Source of the DNA: Gemmobacter aquatilis
GTDB taxonomy: Bacteria; Pseudomonadota; Alphaproteobacteria; Rhodobacterales; Rhodobacteraceae
NCBI RefSeq assembly: GCF_900110025.1
Contig: NZ_FOCE01000005.1
Coordinates: forward strand, 1 to 64,000
DNA length: 64,000 bases
Direction: 5' to 3'
Shown here: positions 8,084 through 16,743 of the stretch, piece by piece
Layout: every line of letters begins with the position of its first letter
How positions within the stretch are numbered: position 1 is the stretch's first letter
The notes under the pieces: generated by a model
What the model saw: only the letters and a program-made list of their open reading frames with translations
Databases searched by the model: none
Told to the model about the DNA's origin: nothing
Position numbers and translations under genes: made by a program

Positions 8084-8668
8084 TCAGGCGTCCAGTTCAG
8101 CATCCCAATACAGATAGTCCAGCCAACTGTCATGCAGGTGGTTGGGCGGGAAGCGGCGGCCATGGGCCTGCATCTCCTCGGCAGTCGGGGCGCGGGCGGG
8201 TTTGGCCAGCCGCATCCCCGTCTGCCGCAGCGTCTTGTCCGCCTTGCGCAGGTTGCAGGGCGAACAGGCCGCCACCACGTTTTCCCAACTGGTGATCCCA
8301 CCGCGTGACCGTGGCAGCACATGGTCGAAGGTCAGATCGCCCTTGCTGCCACAGTATTGGCAGCAGAATTCGTCCCTCAGAAAAAGATTGAAGCGCGTGA
8401 ATGCCACGCGCTTCTGGGGTTTGACGAAATCTTTGAGAACGACCACCGAAGGTATGCGGAACTCCGCCCTCTGGCTTCGCACCGTCTGTTCGTATTCGGC
8501 GACGATCTGCACCCGGTCCAGACAGACCGCCTTGATCGCCTCCTGCCAGGGCCAGAGGCTGAGCGGGTAATAAGACAAGGGCCGATAATCGGCGTTGAGC
8601 ACCAACGCCGGATAGTGCCTCAGGTTTGCGGGTTCCCGCACGAAAGTCGTTCTGAAATTACCGTCCAT
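8084..8668 (-). CDS. HNH endonuclease-family protein
   Basis: 194 residues from ATG at 8668 (a GTG at 8707 would add 13 residues; the shorter start is preferred because it gives MDGNFRTTFVREP, the usual start in related genomes as I recall them). A zinc-stabilised HNH fold is clear: Cys103-Cys106 (CQYC), Asp115-His116 in TFDHVLPRSRGG, Asn in SWENVVAACSPCN, and Cys135-Cys138. An N-terminal region of about 90 residues (ALVLNADYRPLSYYPLSLWP) is typical of the chromosomal HNH proteins widespread in alphaproteobacteria and cyanobacteria. There are no mobile-element signs nearby; a DNA repair or maintenance role is a guess. Confidence 0.88.
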   Translation of the reverse strand: MDGNFRTTFVREPANLRHYPALVLNADYRPLSYYPLSLWPWQEAIKAVCLDRVQIVAEYEQTVRSQRAEFRIPSVVVLKDFVKPQKRVAFTRFNLFLRDEFCCQYCGSKGDLTFDHVLPRSRGGITSWENVVAACSPCNLRKADKTLRQTGMRLAKPARAPTAEEMQAHGRRFPPNHLHDSWLDYLYWDAELDA

Positions 8669-8847
8669 AGTGCCCAAAGACTCCGCCTTTGCTTCGCAAA
8701 CCGCCACCGGCTGCCAAGGCGGGGAGAGCCGCCCCGACAGAAAAAACTATATATCGCGGTTGCGATGTGACAAGCCCCATACTCTCGCGCAACTTTGTCG
8801 CAAGCTTGCGTGACGGCATCGTGACAGTATTTGCCTAAATTTCAGGC

Positions 8848-10068
8848 TTACCGGGTTTCCTTGGGCCGCAGCGCGAACCAGATCAGCGCCCCACCCGCCA
8901 GCACAAGGAACGGCAACATCGCCATGTTCACCGCCGACCACCCGGCCTGAACCGAGCCGCCCGAACAGTTCATCAACCCGCCCGAGGCGAAAGAGGCGGT
9001 CGAAACCCCGGCGAACACCACGAAATCGTTCAGCCCCTGCATCCGCCCGCGTTCCTGCACCGTATGGTTGGCCGACAGCATGGCGGTGGCGCCGATGAAG
9101 CCGAAATTCCAGCCAATTCCCAGCAAGATCAAGGCGATGAAGAAATTCTCCAGCGCGACGCCCGCCATGGCCACCGCCCCCGCCGCCGCCAGAATGGTCA
9201 GGCCAAGCGCCACCACCTTTTCCGCGCCCAGCCGGGCGATGATATGGCCGGTGAAGAACGAGGGGGCATACATCGCCAGCACATGGCCCGTCACCACATT
9301 CGCAGCATCCGCCGTCTCGAACCCGCAGCCCACCACCGCCAGCGGCGAAGAGGTCATCACGAGGTTCATCAGCGCATAGCTGACTGTGGCGCAGATCATC
9401 GCCACGGCGATGGCGGGCGTGCGCAACAGCTCCATCCGGCTGCGGCCCAACGGCGCGCCCGCCTGACGCGGTGCAGGACGCGGGCTTTTCAGCGCGGCAA
9501 ACAGGAACATTCCCAACAGGTTGAGGGCGATCACCGCCAGATAGCTGCCCAGAAACGGCACGACCAGCGCCTGCGAGGTGACCTTCACCAGTTGCGGGCC
9601 GAACACTGCCGACAGCAGCCCGCCCGCCATCACGCCGGAAATTGCCTTGGGCCGATAGGTCTCTGACGCCATGTCGGCGGCAGCAAAGCGGTAGAAGCCC
9701 TGCGCCGACATATATCCGCCGGTAAACAGGCCGCTGATCGCGAAAAGCGCGAAAGATCCGATGCTTAGCGCATAAGCTGCAAGTGCCGCGCCAAGTGCCC
9801 CCGACAGCGCGCCGATCACGAACCCGACCCGCCGCCCCCATTTCTGCATGATCGCCGACAAGGGCTGCGCCGCAAGCATCGAGCCGATCACCGCCAGCGA
9901 AATCGGCAACGTGGCCCAGCAGGGGTTGGAGGCGAGCGATTGCCCGGCCAGCCCGGCGATGGTGAAGATCACCGGCATCTGCGCGCCAAGAATCGCCTGT
10001 GCGGCAATCAGCACCCACACGTTGCGGCGGGCAATCCGGTCGTCGGGGAGGGTGAATGTCTCGCTCAT
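8848..10068 (-). CDS. Major facilitator superfamily transporter
   Basis: 406 residues from ATG at 10068, with about twelve hydrophobic segments and a central cytoplasmic loop near residue 200 (ALKSPRPAPRQAGAPLGRSR). MQKWGRRVGFVIGAL after the second segment matches the MFS loop 2-3 motif. ERGRMQGLNDFVVFAG near residue 345 is a common feature of MFS drug/metabolite exporters. The substrate cannot be read from sequence. It is divergent from the AlkA-type glycosylase gene, with 77 bases between the starts. Confidence 0.85.
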   Translation of the reverse strand: MSETFTLPDDRIARRNVWVLIAAQAILGAQMPVIFTIAGLAGQSLASNPCWATLPISLAVIGSMLAAQPLSAIMQKWGRRVGFVIGALSGALGAALAAYALSIGSFALFAISGLFTGGYMSAQGFYRFAAADMASETYRPKAISGVMAGGLLSAVFGPQLVKVTSQALVVPFLGSYLAVIALNLLGMFLFAALKSPRPAPRQAGAPLGRSRMELLRTPAIAVAMICATVSYALMNLVMTSSPLAVVGCGFETADAANVVTGHVLAMYAPSFFTGHIIARLGAEKVVALGLTILAAAGAVAMAGVALENFFIALILLGIGWNFGFIGATAMLSANHTVQERGRMQGLNDFVVFAGVSTASFASGGLMNCSGGSVQAGWSAVNMAMLPFLVLAGGALIWFALRPKETR

Positions 10069-10145
10069 GGCGCGAGGTAAGCCCGCCGCCACCGCTTGTG
10101 CAAGGGCGATCCTGCGGATTAGGCTGCGGCAAAACGGGGAAATCC

Positions 10146-10775
10146 ATGGTCGGGCGCATCATCGAGGGGCCACAGGATCTGGCCGAGGGCATGGACTGGC
10201 TTTCGCGCCATGACAACAGATTCGCGCAAGCCTATGTCCTGACAGGAGAATTGCCGCTGCGCCGCAAACCGGAGGGGTTCGCCGAACTACTGGGCGCCAT
10301 TGTCAGCCAACAGGTTTCCGTCGCCTCGGCCCGCGCGATCTGGGGGCGGATGGAGGCGGCGGGCATGGTCACCCCCGAGGCGATCCGCGCCGCGACGGAT
10401 GAAGACCTGCGCGGTTGCGGGCTGTCGCGCCCGAAGCTGCGCTATGCAAGGGCGCTGGCCGAAGCGCAGGTGGATTTCGCATCTCTGCGCCGGATGCCGG
10501 ATGAGAAGATCATCGCGCAACTTATTGAACTGCAAGGCATAGGGCGCTGGACGGCCGAGATCTATGCCATGTTCAGCCTTGGCCGTGCCGATGTGTTTGC
10601 CGCCAATGATCTGGCGCTGCAAGAGGGCGCCAAGCTGTTGTTTGGGCTGGAAAATCGCCCGAAGGAACGCGAGATGCGGGCCATGGCCGAGGCGTGGAGC
10701 CCGTGGCGGGCGGTTGCGGCGCGGCTGCTCTGGGCCTACTACCGGGTGGCAAAGGAACGCGAGGGGATCAGATGA
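10146..10775 (+). CDS. DNA-3-methyladenine glycosylase II (AlkA-type, HhH-GPD)
   Basis: 209 residues from ATG 10146. It removes alkylated bases from DNA to start base-excision repair. The helix-hairpin-helix LQGIGRWTAEI (129-139) is followed by VFAANDLAL with the catalytic Asp155, and WSPWRAVAARLLW matches the WxPWR block of AlkA. The protein is shorter than E. coli AlkA, lacking its N-terminal TBP-like domain, as in many bacterial MPG II enzymes. The next gene overlaps it by four bases (ATGA), so the esterase is co-expressed. No Ada box is visible upstream. Confidence 0.93.
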   Translation: MVGRIIEGPQDLAEGMDWLSRHDNRFAQAYVLTGELPLRRKPEGFAELLGAIVSQQVSVASARAIWGRMEAAGMVTPEAIRAATDEDLRGCGLSRPKLRYARALAEAQVDFASLRRMPDEKIIAQLIELQGIGRWTAEIYAMFSLGRADVFAANDLALQEGAKLLFGLENRPKEREMRAMAEAWSPWRAVAARLLWAYYRVAKEREGIR

Positions 10776-11434
10776 CGCAACAGTTGGAATCGCGGCGCAA
10801 GGCGCCGAAATCGGGCAAGGCGCGCTCAATGGTGGTGTTTGTCCATGGCTATGGCGCCGATGGCAACGACCTGTTGGGTCTGGCCGATCCGCTGGCGCAA
10901 CATCTGCCCGATACGGTGTTCTATAGCCCCAACGCGCCGGAACCCTGCGTCAACAACCCTTTCGGCTTTCAGTGGTTTCCGATCCCCTGGCTTGACGGAT
11001 CGTCGGAAGAGGCGGCGAAAGCGAGCATGGCGCGCTCCATCCTCGCGCTGAACGCCTTTCTTGACGCCAAGATGAAGGAAGAGAACATCGAGCCGGAAGC
11101 CCTTGCTCTGGTTGGATTTTCGCAAGGGTCGATGATGAGCCTGCATATCGCCCCGCGCCGTGATCGCGCCATTGCGGGCGTGGTTGCCTTCTCGGGCCGG
11201 CTGCTGGTGCCGGAGCTGCTGGAGGCCGAGGCGCGGGTCAAGCCGCCGGTGCTGCTGATCCATGGCGATGCCGACGAGATGGTGCCGTTCGAAGACATGG
11301 GCCGCGCCGGAAACGCCTTGGTCGCGGCGGGGTTCGAAACCTATGGGCATGTGATGAAGGGCACCGGCCATGGCATCGCGCCAGACGGGCTGCAGGTGGC
11401 GCTGTCCTTCCTGAAAGACAAGCTTCCGGCCTGA
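10772..11434 (+). CDS. Alpha/beta-hydrolase, carboxylesterase/phospholipase family
   Basis: 220 residues, the length of the YpfH / acyl-protein-thioesterase-like carboxylesterases. The oxyanion region is VVFVHGYGADGNDL. Ser117 sits in the nucleophile elbow GFSQGS, Asp166 in HGDADEMVP, and His200 in GTGHGI, giving a complete triad. Such enzymes hydrolyse short carboxyl esters; the physiological substrate is unknown. Its start overlaps the stop of the glycosylase gene, but there is no known functional link. Confidence 0.9.
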   Translation: MTQQLESRRKAPKSGKARSMVVFVHGYGADGNDLLGLADPLAQHLPDTVFYSPNAPEPCVNNPFGFQWFPIPWLDGSSEEAAKASMARSILALNAFLDAKMKEENIEPEALALVGFSQGSMMSLHIAPRRDRAIAGVVAFSGRLLVPELLEAEARVKPPVLLIHGDADEMVPFEDMGRAGNALVAAGFETYGHVMKGTGHGIAPDGLQVALSFLKDKLPA

Positions 11435-11528
11435 AAACAGGGGGGGTGACATCGCGGCGCCCCCCGTACACCCCCGGTTCACCCGCTGTCGGGCAAAATC
11501 CGCCCGTCCAGAAATCCCGCTCTTACGC

Positions 11529-11588
11529 TTCATCCTGGCAAAAATACTCCGGGGGAGTCGCCGCAGGCGACGGGGGCAGCGCCCCCTC
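11529..11588 (-). repeat. Dispersed intergenic repeat, copy 2
   Basis: Inverted copy: TTCATCCTGGCAAAAATACTCCGGGGGAG followed by a G/C-rich hairpin ending GGGGGCAGCGCCCCC. It lies between the convergent esterase and phytoene-synthase-like genes, in the only gap here (11435-11603) without genes. Confidence 0.75.
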
Positions 11589-11603
11589 TGCGGCCCAGAC
11601 CGC

Positions 11604-12359
11604 TCAGAACCGCCCGGTCAGCGCCTGCGACAGCAAGCGCCGCCGCCGGGTGAATTCCGGCAGGATCAGCGCGCCTTCTGCCACGCGCCCCGGTTCGCGC
11701 GCGGCCAGCGTCAGCAGCGGGCGGGTCAGATGGGCGGACAGCAGGGCGGCGCGGGGCAGACGGGCGCGGCGCGCCAGATCGAGCCGCGCCAGCCCGTCGC
11801 GCGCCAAAGCCGCCACGGCCTCGGCCCGACCGTCCACCAAAGGGATGCGCCCGAGATCTTCCAGTTGCGGCACCGCGCGCAGGTAATTGGCCAGCGCCAG
11901 CGCCCAGCCCGCCGAACGCGCCGCCGCTTCCTGCGCAGGCTCGGCCCCCAGCGCCTTGCAGGCCAGCCACATCAGGCTGCCGCCGGTATCATCCAGATAG
12001 GCGGCCAGGGCTGCCGCATCCTCATGCGCGTCGCGGTAGATGTCCCAGCGGCGGGCGGCGATCATTGTATCCAGCACGGCCAGCGGCAGGGCGCGGGTGC
12101 GGATCAGCTTGCCCAGCGGCGACATCACCTCATGCGGGGTGGCGGGGCCTGCGGCCTCGGCCTCTACCGCGTCGCGCCACCATTGCAGGCGCATTTCGGC
12201 GATCATCGGTTCCTTGCTGGCCCAGGGGGCGCGGGCCACCTCGACGTTGAAGGCGTAAAGCACCCAGAGCGGGCCGCGCGCATCGGGCGGGGCGGCCATG
12301 GTGGCGGTAAAGCGGTCCGGGTCGGCGCGTTCGACCAGTGCGGCGCAGGCGTCGCTCAT
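11604..12359 (-). CDS. Squalene/phytoene synthase-family protein (NDUFAF6-like)
   Basis: 251 residues from ATG 12359, which overlaps the cimA stop (ATGA). The trans-isoprenyl synthase helical fold is recognisable: LWVLYAFNVEVARAPW, then MRLQWWRDAVEAE, then AYLDDTGGSLMWLACKALG. The Asp-rich motifs (DxxxD pairs) that bind prenyl diphosphates in true squalene/phytoene synthases are degenerate. This pattern matches the subgroup containing mitochondrial NDUFAF6, a complex I assembly factor, better than a carotenoid enzyme. No other carotenoid or hopanoid genes are nearby. The NDUFAF6-like role is inference. Confidence 0.78.
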   Translation of the reverse strand: MSDACAALVERADPDRFTATMAAPPDARGPLWVLYAFNVEVARAPWASKEPMIAEMRLQWWRDAVEAEAAGPATPHEVMSPLGKLIRTRALPLAVLDTMIAARRWDIYRDAHEDAAALAAYLDDTGGSLMWLACKALGAEPAQEAAARSAGWALALANYLRAVPQLEDLGRIPLVDGRAEAVAALARDGLARLDLARRARLPRAALLSAHLTRPLLTLAAREPGRVAEGALILPEFTRRRRLLSQALTGRF

Positions 12360-13981
12360 TGTGCGGGCGTCACATGATCGCGGATCAGCTTCCACTGGAT
12401 CGCATCGAGCAGCGCCTCGAAACTGGCATCGACGATGTTGGGGCTGACGCCGACGGTGGACCAGCGCCGCCCCTGCCCGTCTTCGCTGTCGATGATGACG
12501 CGGGTCACCGCCTCGGTGCCGCCTTGCGTGATGCGGACCTTGAAATCGACCAGTTTCATGTCGTCGATGCAGGATTGATAGGGGCCGAGATCCTTGCCAA
12601 GCGCCTTGGCCAGCGCGTTGACCGGGCCGCGATCGGCGCCGTCTTCATCCATGCTGTCGGACACCGACATGACCTTTTCGCCGCCGATCTTCACCACGAC
12701 GACGGCCTCGGACAGAGTGACCATGTCGTTATACTTGTTCTTGCGGCGTTCGACGGTAACGCGGTAGCGCTTCACCTCGAAAAACGCGGGGCACAGGTCC
12801 AGCGCGCGGCGGGCCAGCAGTTCGAACGAGGCCTGCGCGCCGTCATAGGCATAGCCTTCGTCTTCGCGCAGCTTGATCGTGTCGAGGATGCCCGAGAGGC
12901 GCGGATCATTGGGCGCAACCTCGATCCCGGCGGCGGCGAGGCGGGCGCGCAGGTTGGACTGGCCGGCCTGATTGCTCATCGGGATCAGGCGGGCATTGCC
13001 GACCAGCGCGGGGTCGATATGTTCGTAGGTGGTGGGGTCTTTCAGGATGGCCGAGGCGTGCAGTCCGGCCTTGTGCGCGAAGGCCGAGGCGCCGACGTAA
13101 GGCGCGGAACGCAGCGGCACGCGGTTGAGGATGTCATCCAGCATCCGCGAGGTTTTCAGCAGCGACGCCAGCGCGGCGGGGGTGATGCCGGTGTCGAACT
13201 GGCTGGCGAAGGGCTGTTTCAGCAGCAGCGTCGGGATCAGGGTCGTCAGGTTGGCATTGCCGCAGCGTTCGCCCAGCCCGTTCAGCGTGCCCTGAATCTG
13301 GCGCGCCCCGGCCAGCACGGCGGCCAGCGAATTGGCCACCGCATTGCCGGTATCATCGTGGCAATGGATGCCCAGCCGATCGCCGGGGATGCCCGAGGCG
13401 ATTACATCGGCGGTGATGCGGCCCACCTCGGCCGGTAGCGTGCCGCCATTGGTGTCGCAGAGCACGATCCAGCGGGCGCCTGCGGTCCGGGCGGCGTGCA
13501 GGCATTGCAGCGCATAGGTCGGGTTGGCCTTGTAGCCATCGAAGAAATGTTCGGCGTCAAACAGCGCCTCGCGCCCCATGGCGACCAGATGGGCGATGGA
13601 GGCCGCGATGTTTTCCAGGTTTTCCGGCAGGGTGATGCCAAGCGCGGTGGTGACGTGGAAATCATGGCTTTTGCCGACAAGGCAGACGGCGGGGGTGCCT
13701 GCGTTCAGCACACCGGCCAGAACCTCGTCATTCGCGGCGCTGCGCCCGCTGCGTTTGGTCATGCCAAAGGCGGTGAAGGTGGCGCGGGTCTGCGGGCGGG
13801 CTTCGAAGAAATCGCTGTCGGTCGGGTTGGCGCCCGGCCAGCCGCCTTCGATGTAATCCACGCCCAAAGCATCGAGCGCATGGGTGATCTGGATCTTTTC
13901 GGGCATCGAGAAGTGCACGCCCTGCGTTTGCTGGCCGTCGCGCAGGGTGGTGTCGAACAGGTAAAGACGCTCGCGGGTCAT
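12356..13981 (-). CDS. cimA: (R)-citramalate synthase
   Basis: 541 residues. It condenses pyruvate and acetyl-CoA to citramalate, the first step of the threonine-independent route to 2-oxobutyrate and isoleucine. The HMGL-like catalytic domain begins YLFDTTLRDGQQTQGV, with GGWPGANPTDSDFF and the metal site LGIHCHDDTGNAVANS. The C-terminal LeuA-type allosteric domain (about 400-541) includes FEVKRYRVTVERR. The length fits the long CimA/LeuA2 group rather than 2-isopropylmalate synthase. The start overlaps the stop of the Rrf2 gene by one base, and the phytoene-synthase-like gene overlaps its end, giving a tight three-gene operon. Confidence 0.92.
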   Translation of the reverse strand: MTRERLYLFDTTLRDGQQTQGVHFSMPEKIQITHALDALGVDYIEGGWPGANPTDSDFFEARPQTRATFTAFGMTKRSGRSAANDEVLAGVLNAGTPAVCLVGKSHDFHVTTALGITLPENLENIAASIAHLVAMGREALFDAEHFFDGYKANPTYALQCLHAARTAGARWIVLCDTNGGTLPAEVGRITADVIASGIPGDRLGIHCHDDTGNAVANSLAAVLAGARQIQGTLNGLGERCGNANLTTLIPTLLLKQPFASQFDTGITPAALASLLKTSRMLDDILNRVPLRSAPYVGASAFAHKAGLHASAILKDPTTYEHIDPALVGNARLIPMSNQAGQSNLRARLAAAGIEVAPNDPRLSGILDTIKLREDEGYAYDGAQASFELLARRALDLCPAFFEVKRYRVTVERRKNKYNDMVTLSEAVVVVKIGGEKVMSVSDSMDEDGADRGPVNALAKALGKDLGPYQSCIDDMKLVDFKVRITQGGTEAVTRVIIDSEDGQGRRWSTVGVSPNIVDASFEALLDAIQWKLIRDHVTPAQ

Positions 13982-14442
13982 CAGTCTTCATCCACAACGC
14001 GGAACAGGGCGGGCACGGCGGGGCATGGGCGCATTTCGTTGCGGATCACGTCGGACAGGCGGGTCTGGTGCAGGAAGACATAGACATGGGCCGACAACCC
14101 CTCCCACAGCCGGTTGGTGAGCGACTGGGCGCGGCTGCCCGACACGGCGCCGGTGGCGCCTGCGCCGGTGTGCATGGCGTTCACGGTTTCCTCCACCGCC
14201 TCCATGATTTCGGACACGCGGATTTCGGCGGGCGGCTTGGCCAGACGGTAGCCACCCCCGGGGCCGCGCACCGCCTCGACCAGACCGGCGCGGCGCAATT
14301 TGACGAAAAGCTGTTCCAGATAGGGCAGTGAAATATCCTGCCGTTTGGAAATTTCGGCGAGGGAGACGAGATCCTCGGGCCTGGACAGCGCGAGATCCGC
14401 CAGTGCCACCATTGCATAGCGACCCTTTGTCGAGAGTTTCAT
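13981..14442 (-). CDS. Rrf2-family regulator resembling rhodobacterial IscR
   Basis: 153 residues. The N-terminal winged helix (MKLSTKGRYAMVALADLA, then ISLPYLEQLFVKLRRAGLV and RGPGGGYRLAKP) is that of IscR. The region that carries three Cys cluster ligands in E. coli IscR (about residues 90-106) has none here (AMHTGAGATGAVSG); the only Cys is Cys140 in RPCPAVP. A reduced-cysteine IscR has been described in Rhodobacter sphaeroides and may be the closest relative. It is first in an operon with cimA, an unusual partner, and divergent from an alpha/beta hydrolase. No isc or suf genes are in the window. Confidence 0.85.
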   Translation of the reverse strand: MKLSTKGRYAMVALADLALSRPEDLVSLAEISKRQDISLPYLEQLFVKLRRAGLVEAVRGPGGGYRLAKPPAEIRVSEIMEAVEETVNAMHTGAGATGAVSGSRAQSLTNRLWEGLSAHVYVFLHQTRLSDVIRNEMRPCPAVPALFRVVDED

Positions 14443-14583
14443 CGCCCGCCCCCCAAATCCATTGACGCGCCCGATCCGGGCGCTTAACTCACGTCAAGCC
14501 CCGGGCTTCGGCCCGTCGGGACTTAATTCAACCGCCCGGATTGCGCAATCTCCATGGGCGGTGCGACAGAAAAAGGCGACGAA

Positions 14584-15243
14584 ATGCCCGAAGTGATCTT
14601 TGCCGGCCCCGAAGGCCGTCTTGAAGGCCGTTATCACCCGCAAAAGGACCGTGACGCCCCCATCGCCATCGTGCTGCATCCGCATCCGCAATTTGGCGGC
14701 ACGATGAACAACAAGGTTGTCTACAACCTGCATTACGCCTTCTACAATCTGGGCTTCACCGTGCTGCGGTTCAATTTCCGCGGCGTGGGGCGCAGCCAGG
14801 GCGAATACGATCAGGGTATTGGCGAGCTGTCGGACGCGGCCTCGGCGCTGGATTACCTGCAGAGCATGAACCAGAATTCCAAGCATTGCTGGGTGGCGGG
14901 TTTCAGTTTTGGCGCCTGGATCGGGATGCAGTTGCTGATGCGGCGCCCGGAAATCACCGGCTTCGTTTCGGTCTCTCCGCCTGCGAACATGTATGATTTC
15001 AGCTTCCTCGCCCCCTGCCCGTCTTCGGGCCTGATCATCAACGGCTCGGCCGACCGGGTGGCGCCGCCAAAGGATACCGTGAGCCTGGTGAACAAGCTGC
15101 ACGAGCAGAAGGGTATCACCATCACCCATCAGGTGATCGAAGGTGCCGATCACTTCTTCAAGGATGACGAGGCGCATATGAAGCCGATGATCGACACGGT
15201 GTCGGGCTATGTGAAGCGCCGTCTGGGCGAGGTGTCGCGCTGA
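14584..15243 (+). CDS. Alpha/beta hydrolase
   Basis: 219 residues from ATG 14584 (AAGGCGACGAA ahead of it; a start at 14554 would add ten residues). It has an alpha/beta-hydrolase fold: VLHPHPQFGGTMNN near the oxyanion hole, the elbow GFSFGAW with Ser108, NGSADRVAPP with the acid, and EGADHFF with the His. The HPHPxxGGxMxNxVV pattern is typical of small cytoplasmic hydrolases of unknown substrate common in proteobacteria. It leads a rightward set with the 77-residue protein and the HD-domain protein. Confidence 0.87.
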   Translation: MPEVIFAGPEGRLEGRYHPQKDRDAPIAIVLHPHPQFGGTMNNKVVYNLHYAFYNLGFTVLRFNFRGVGRSQGEYDQGIGELSDAASALDYLQSMNQNSKHCWVAGFSFGAWIGMQLLMRRPEITGFVSVSPPANMYDFSFLAPCPSSGLIINGSADRVAPPKDTVSLVNKLHEQKGITITHQVIEGADHFFKDDEAHMKPMIDTVSGYVKRRLGEVSR

Positions 15244-15244
15244 G

Positions 15245-15478
15245 ATGAGCGTCACCGACGATCTTTCCGACGCCTTGGCCCGGGATGTCTTGCAGGCGAT
15301 GGACGAGATGGGCAATGACCGCTTCTATCTGGAGGTGGCCAAGATGCTGGGCTCGCTGTCGCCGTCGATGGAAGACGGCTTTCTGACGGCGATGCGGGTG
15401 CGGCTGGCGGAACGGCGCGGGCGGGAGTTTCTGGAAAAGAAACTGGCCGCCCATCGCAAGGGGATCGCCGGTGAGTGA
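15245..15478 (+). CDS. Small conserved hypothetical protein
   Basis: 77 residues, starting one base after the hydrolase stop and overlapping the HD-protein gene by eight bases, so it is held in the operon. It is acidic at the N-terminus and basic at the C-terminus (MRVRLAERRGREFLEKKLAAHRK), predicted mainly helical, with no signal peptide or membrane segment. I do not recognise a named domain. The tight packing and GC-rich codon use like its neighbours support a real gene. Confidence 0.7.
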   Translation: MSVTDDLSDALARDVLQAMDEMGNDRFYLEVAKMLGSLSPSMEDGFLTAMRVRLAERRGREFLEKKLAAHRKGIAGE

Positions 15479-16643
15479 CCGTCTGGCCCGGCAATTCGCC
15501 TTTCTGAACGAGGCGGACCGGCTGAAGGCGGTGGAGCGGGCGAGCGTGCTGATGTCGCTGGCCCGGCCCGAGAATGTGGCGGAACACAGCTGGCATCTGG
15601 CGCTGTATGCGCTGGTGATGGCGGATGACGTGCCGCCGGGTGTGGACGTGGATCGCGTCATCGCCATGCTGCTGCTGCATGATCTGGTGGAAATCGACGT
15701 GGGCGACCATCCGATCCATCTGGAACATGATCCGGTGGCGGTGGCGCAGGCCGAGGATGCGGCGGCGCTGCGGATCTTCGGGCTGTTGCCGGAGGATCAG
15801 GGCATGGCCCTGCTGGCGCTGTGGCGCGAGTTCGAGGCGGCGGAAACGGCGGATGCCCGTTTTGCCAAGCGGCTGGACCATACGCAGCCGATCTTTCAGG
15901 TGCTGCACGCGCCCGACCCCCTGCCCGATCATCTGGATGTGGTGCGCGACAATCTGGCGACCGGGCGCGCGGCGCGGTTCCGCGCCGAATGGCCCGAGGT
16001 GCATGCGCTGGCCTCCAGCCTGCTGGTTGGGGCGGGTGTGCCCGAGGCCACGCCCGCCGATCTGCTGGCGCGGCTGGGTTTTCTGGCCGAGGCGGACCGG
16101 CTGAAATCGGTCTACCGGGCGACGACGCTGGTCGATGGTTCGCGCCCCGAAAATTCGGGCGAACACAGTTGGCATCTGGCGCTGTATGCGCTGGTGCTGG
16201 GCGATCAGGCCGGGGTCGGGGTGAACCTTGCGCGGGTGATCCGCATGTTGCTGATCCATGATCTGGTGGAAATCGACGTGGGCGATGTGCCGATCCATTC
16301 GGCCAACGGGCAGGCCCATGCCAGCGCCGACACGCAGGCCGCCGAGGCCGCCGCCGCCGAACGGCTGTTCGGCTTGCTGCCCGGAACGCAAGGCGCTGCC
16401 CTGCGGGCGCTGTGGCACGAGTTCGAGGCGGCGGAGACGCCGGATGCCGTGTTTGCCAAGAGCCTGGACCGGGTGCAGCCGGTGATGGCCAACCTGATGT
16501 CGGGCGGTGGCACATGGATCACCTATCAGGTGACGGCGGAGCAGCTGGAAAGCCGCGTGGGGGCCAAGGTGGCCCGGGGCGCGCCGGGGATCTGGCACTG
16601 GGTGCGGGCGCAGACGCGGGTGTTTTTCGAGGTCGCGCCGTGA
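15471..16643 (+). CDS. Protein with two tandem HD (YfbR/HDDC2-like) domains
   Basis: 390 residues from GTG 15471. It contains two copies of an HD phosphohydrolase domain of the YfbR/HDDC2 5'-nucleotidase type. Copy 1 (about 1-190) has [15 protein letters not shown] with His39 and [13 protein letters not shown] with His70-Asp71. Copy 2 (about 196-390) has [15 protein letters not shown] with His232 and [13 protein letters not shown] with His263-Asp264. Both metal-binding sets are complete. The family usually has a single ~190-residue domain and dephosphorylates deoxynucleoside monophosphates, so this is an in-frame duplication. Long near-identical DNA stretches in the two halves point to a fairly recent or conserved duplication. 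Confidence 0.87.
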   Translation: MSDRLARQFAFLNEADRLKAVERASVLMSLARPENVAEHSWHLALYALVMADDVPPGVDVDRVIAMLLLHDLVEIDVGDHPIHLEHDPVAVAQAEDAAALRIFGLLPEDQGMALLALWREFEAAETADARFAKRLDHTQPIFQVLHAPDPLPDHLDVVRDNLATGRAARFRAEWPEVHALASSLLVGAGVPEATPADLLARLGFLAEADRLKSVYRATTLVDGSRPENSGEHSWHLALYALVLGDQAGVGVNLARVIRMLLIHDLVEIDVGDVPIHSANGQAHASADTQAAEAAAAERLFGLLPGTQGAALRALWHEFEAAETPDAVFAKSLDRVQPVMANLMSGGGTWITYQVTAEQLESRVGAKVARGAPGIWHWVRAQTRVFFEVAP

Positions 16644-16655
16644 GGCGCAAATTTC

Positions 16656-16673
16656 GGTATACATCTGCATACC
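16656..16673. promoter_or_regulatory. Inverted repeat upstream of icd, possible operator
   Basis: GGTATAC, four bases, GCATACC: a 7-base inverted repeat with one mismatch, about 70 bases before the icd start and 13 bases after the HD-protein stop. The shape resembles GntR-type operators. No matching regulator gene is in the window. Confidence 0.4.
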
Positions 16674-16743
16674 GGGCTTCCCAAGCCTGTCTTTTTCCGC
16701 TATGCAGCGAACAGTCGAATCTTCCAATCACAAAGGGACGGAC

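Noticed and set aside
8084-8668. HNH gene as part of a mobile intron, homing endonuclease or defence island
   Set aside because: No intron, repeat, methyltransferase or helicase genes nearby; the type is a common chromosomal HNH protein.
11604-12359. Carotenoid or hopanoid biosynthesis enzyme
   Set aside because: The fold fits, but the Asp-rich catalytic motifs are degenerate and no pathway genes adjoin; an NDUFAF6-like role is likelier.
12338-13438. 366-codon frame antisense to cimA
   Set aside because: Shadow of cimA; starts within the overlap with the next gene and has no protein-like features.
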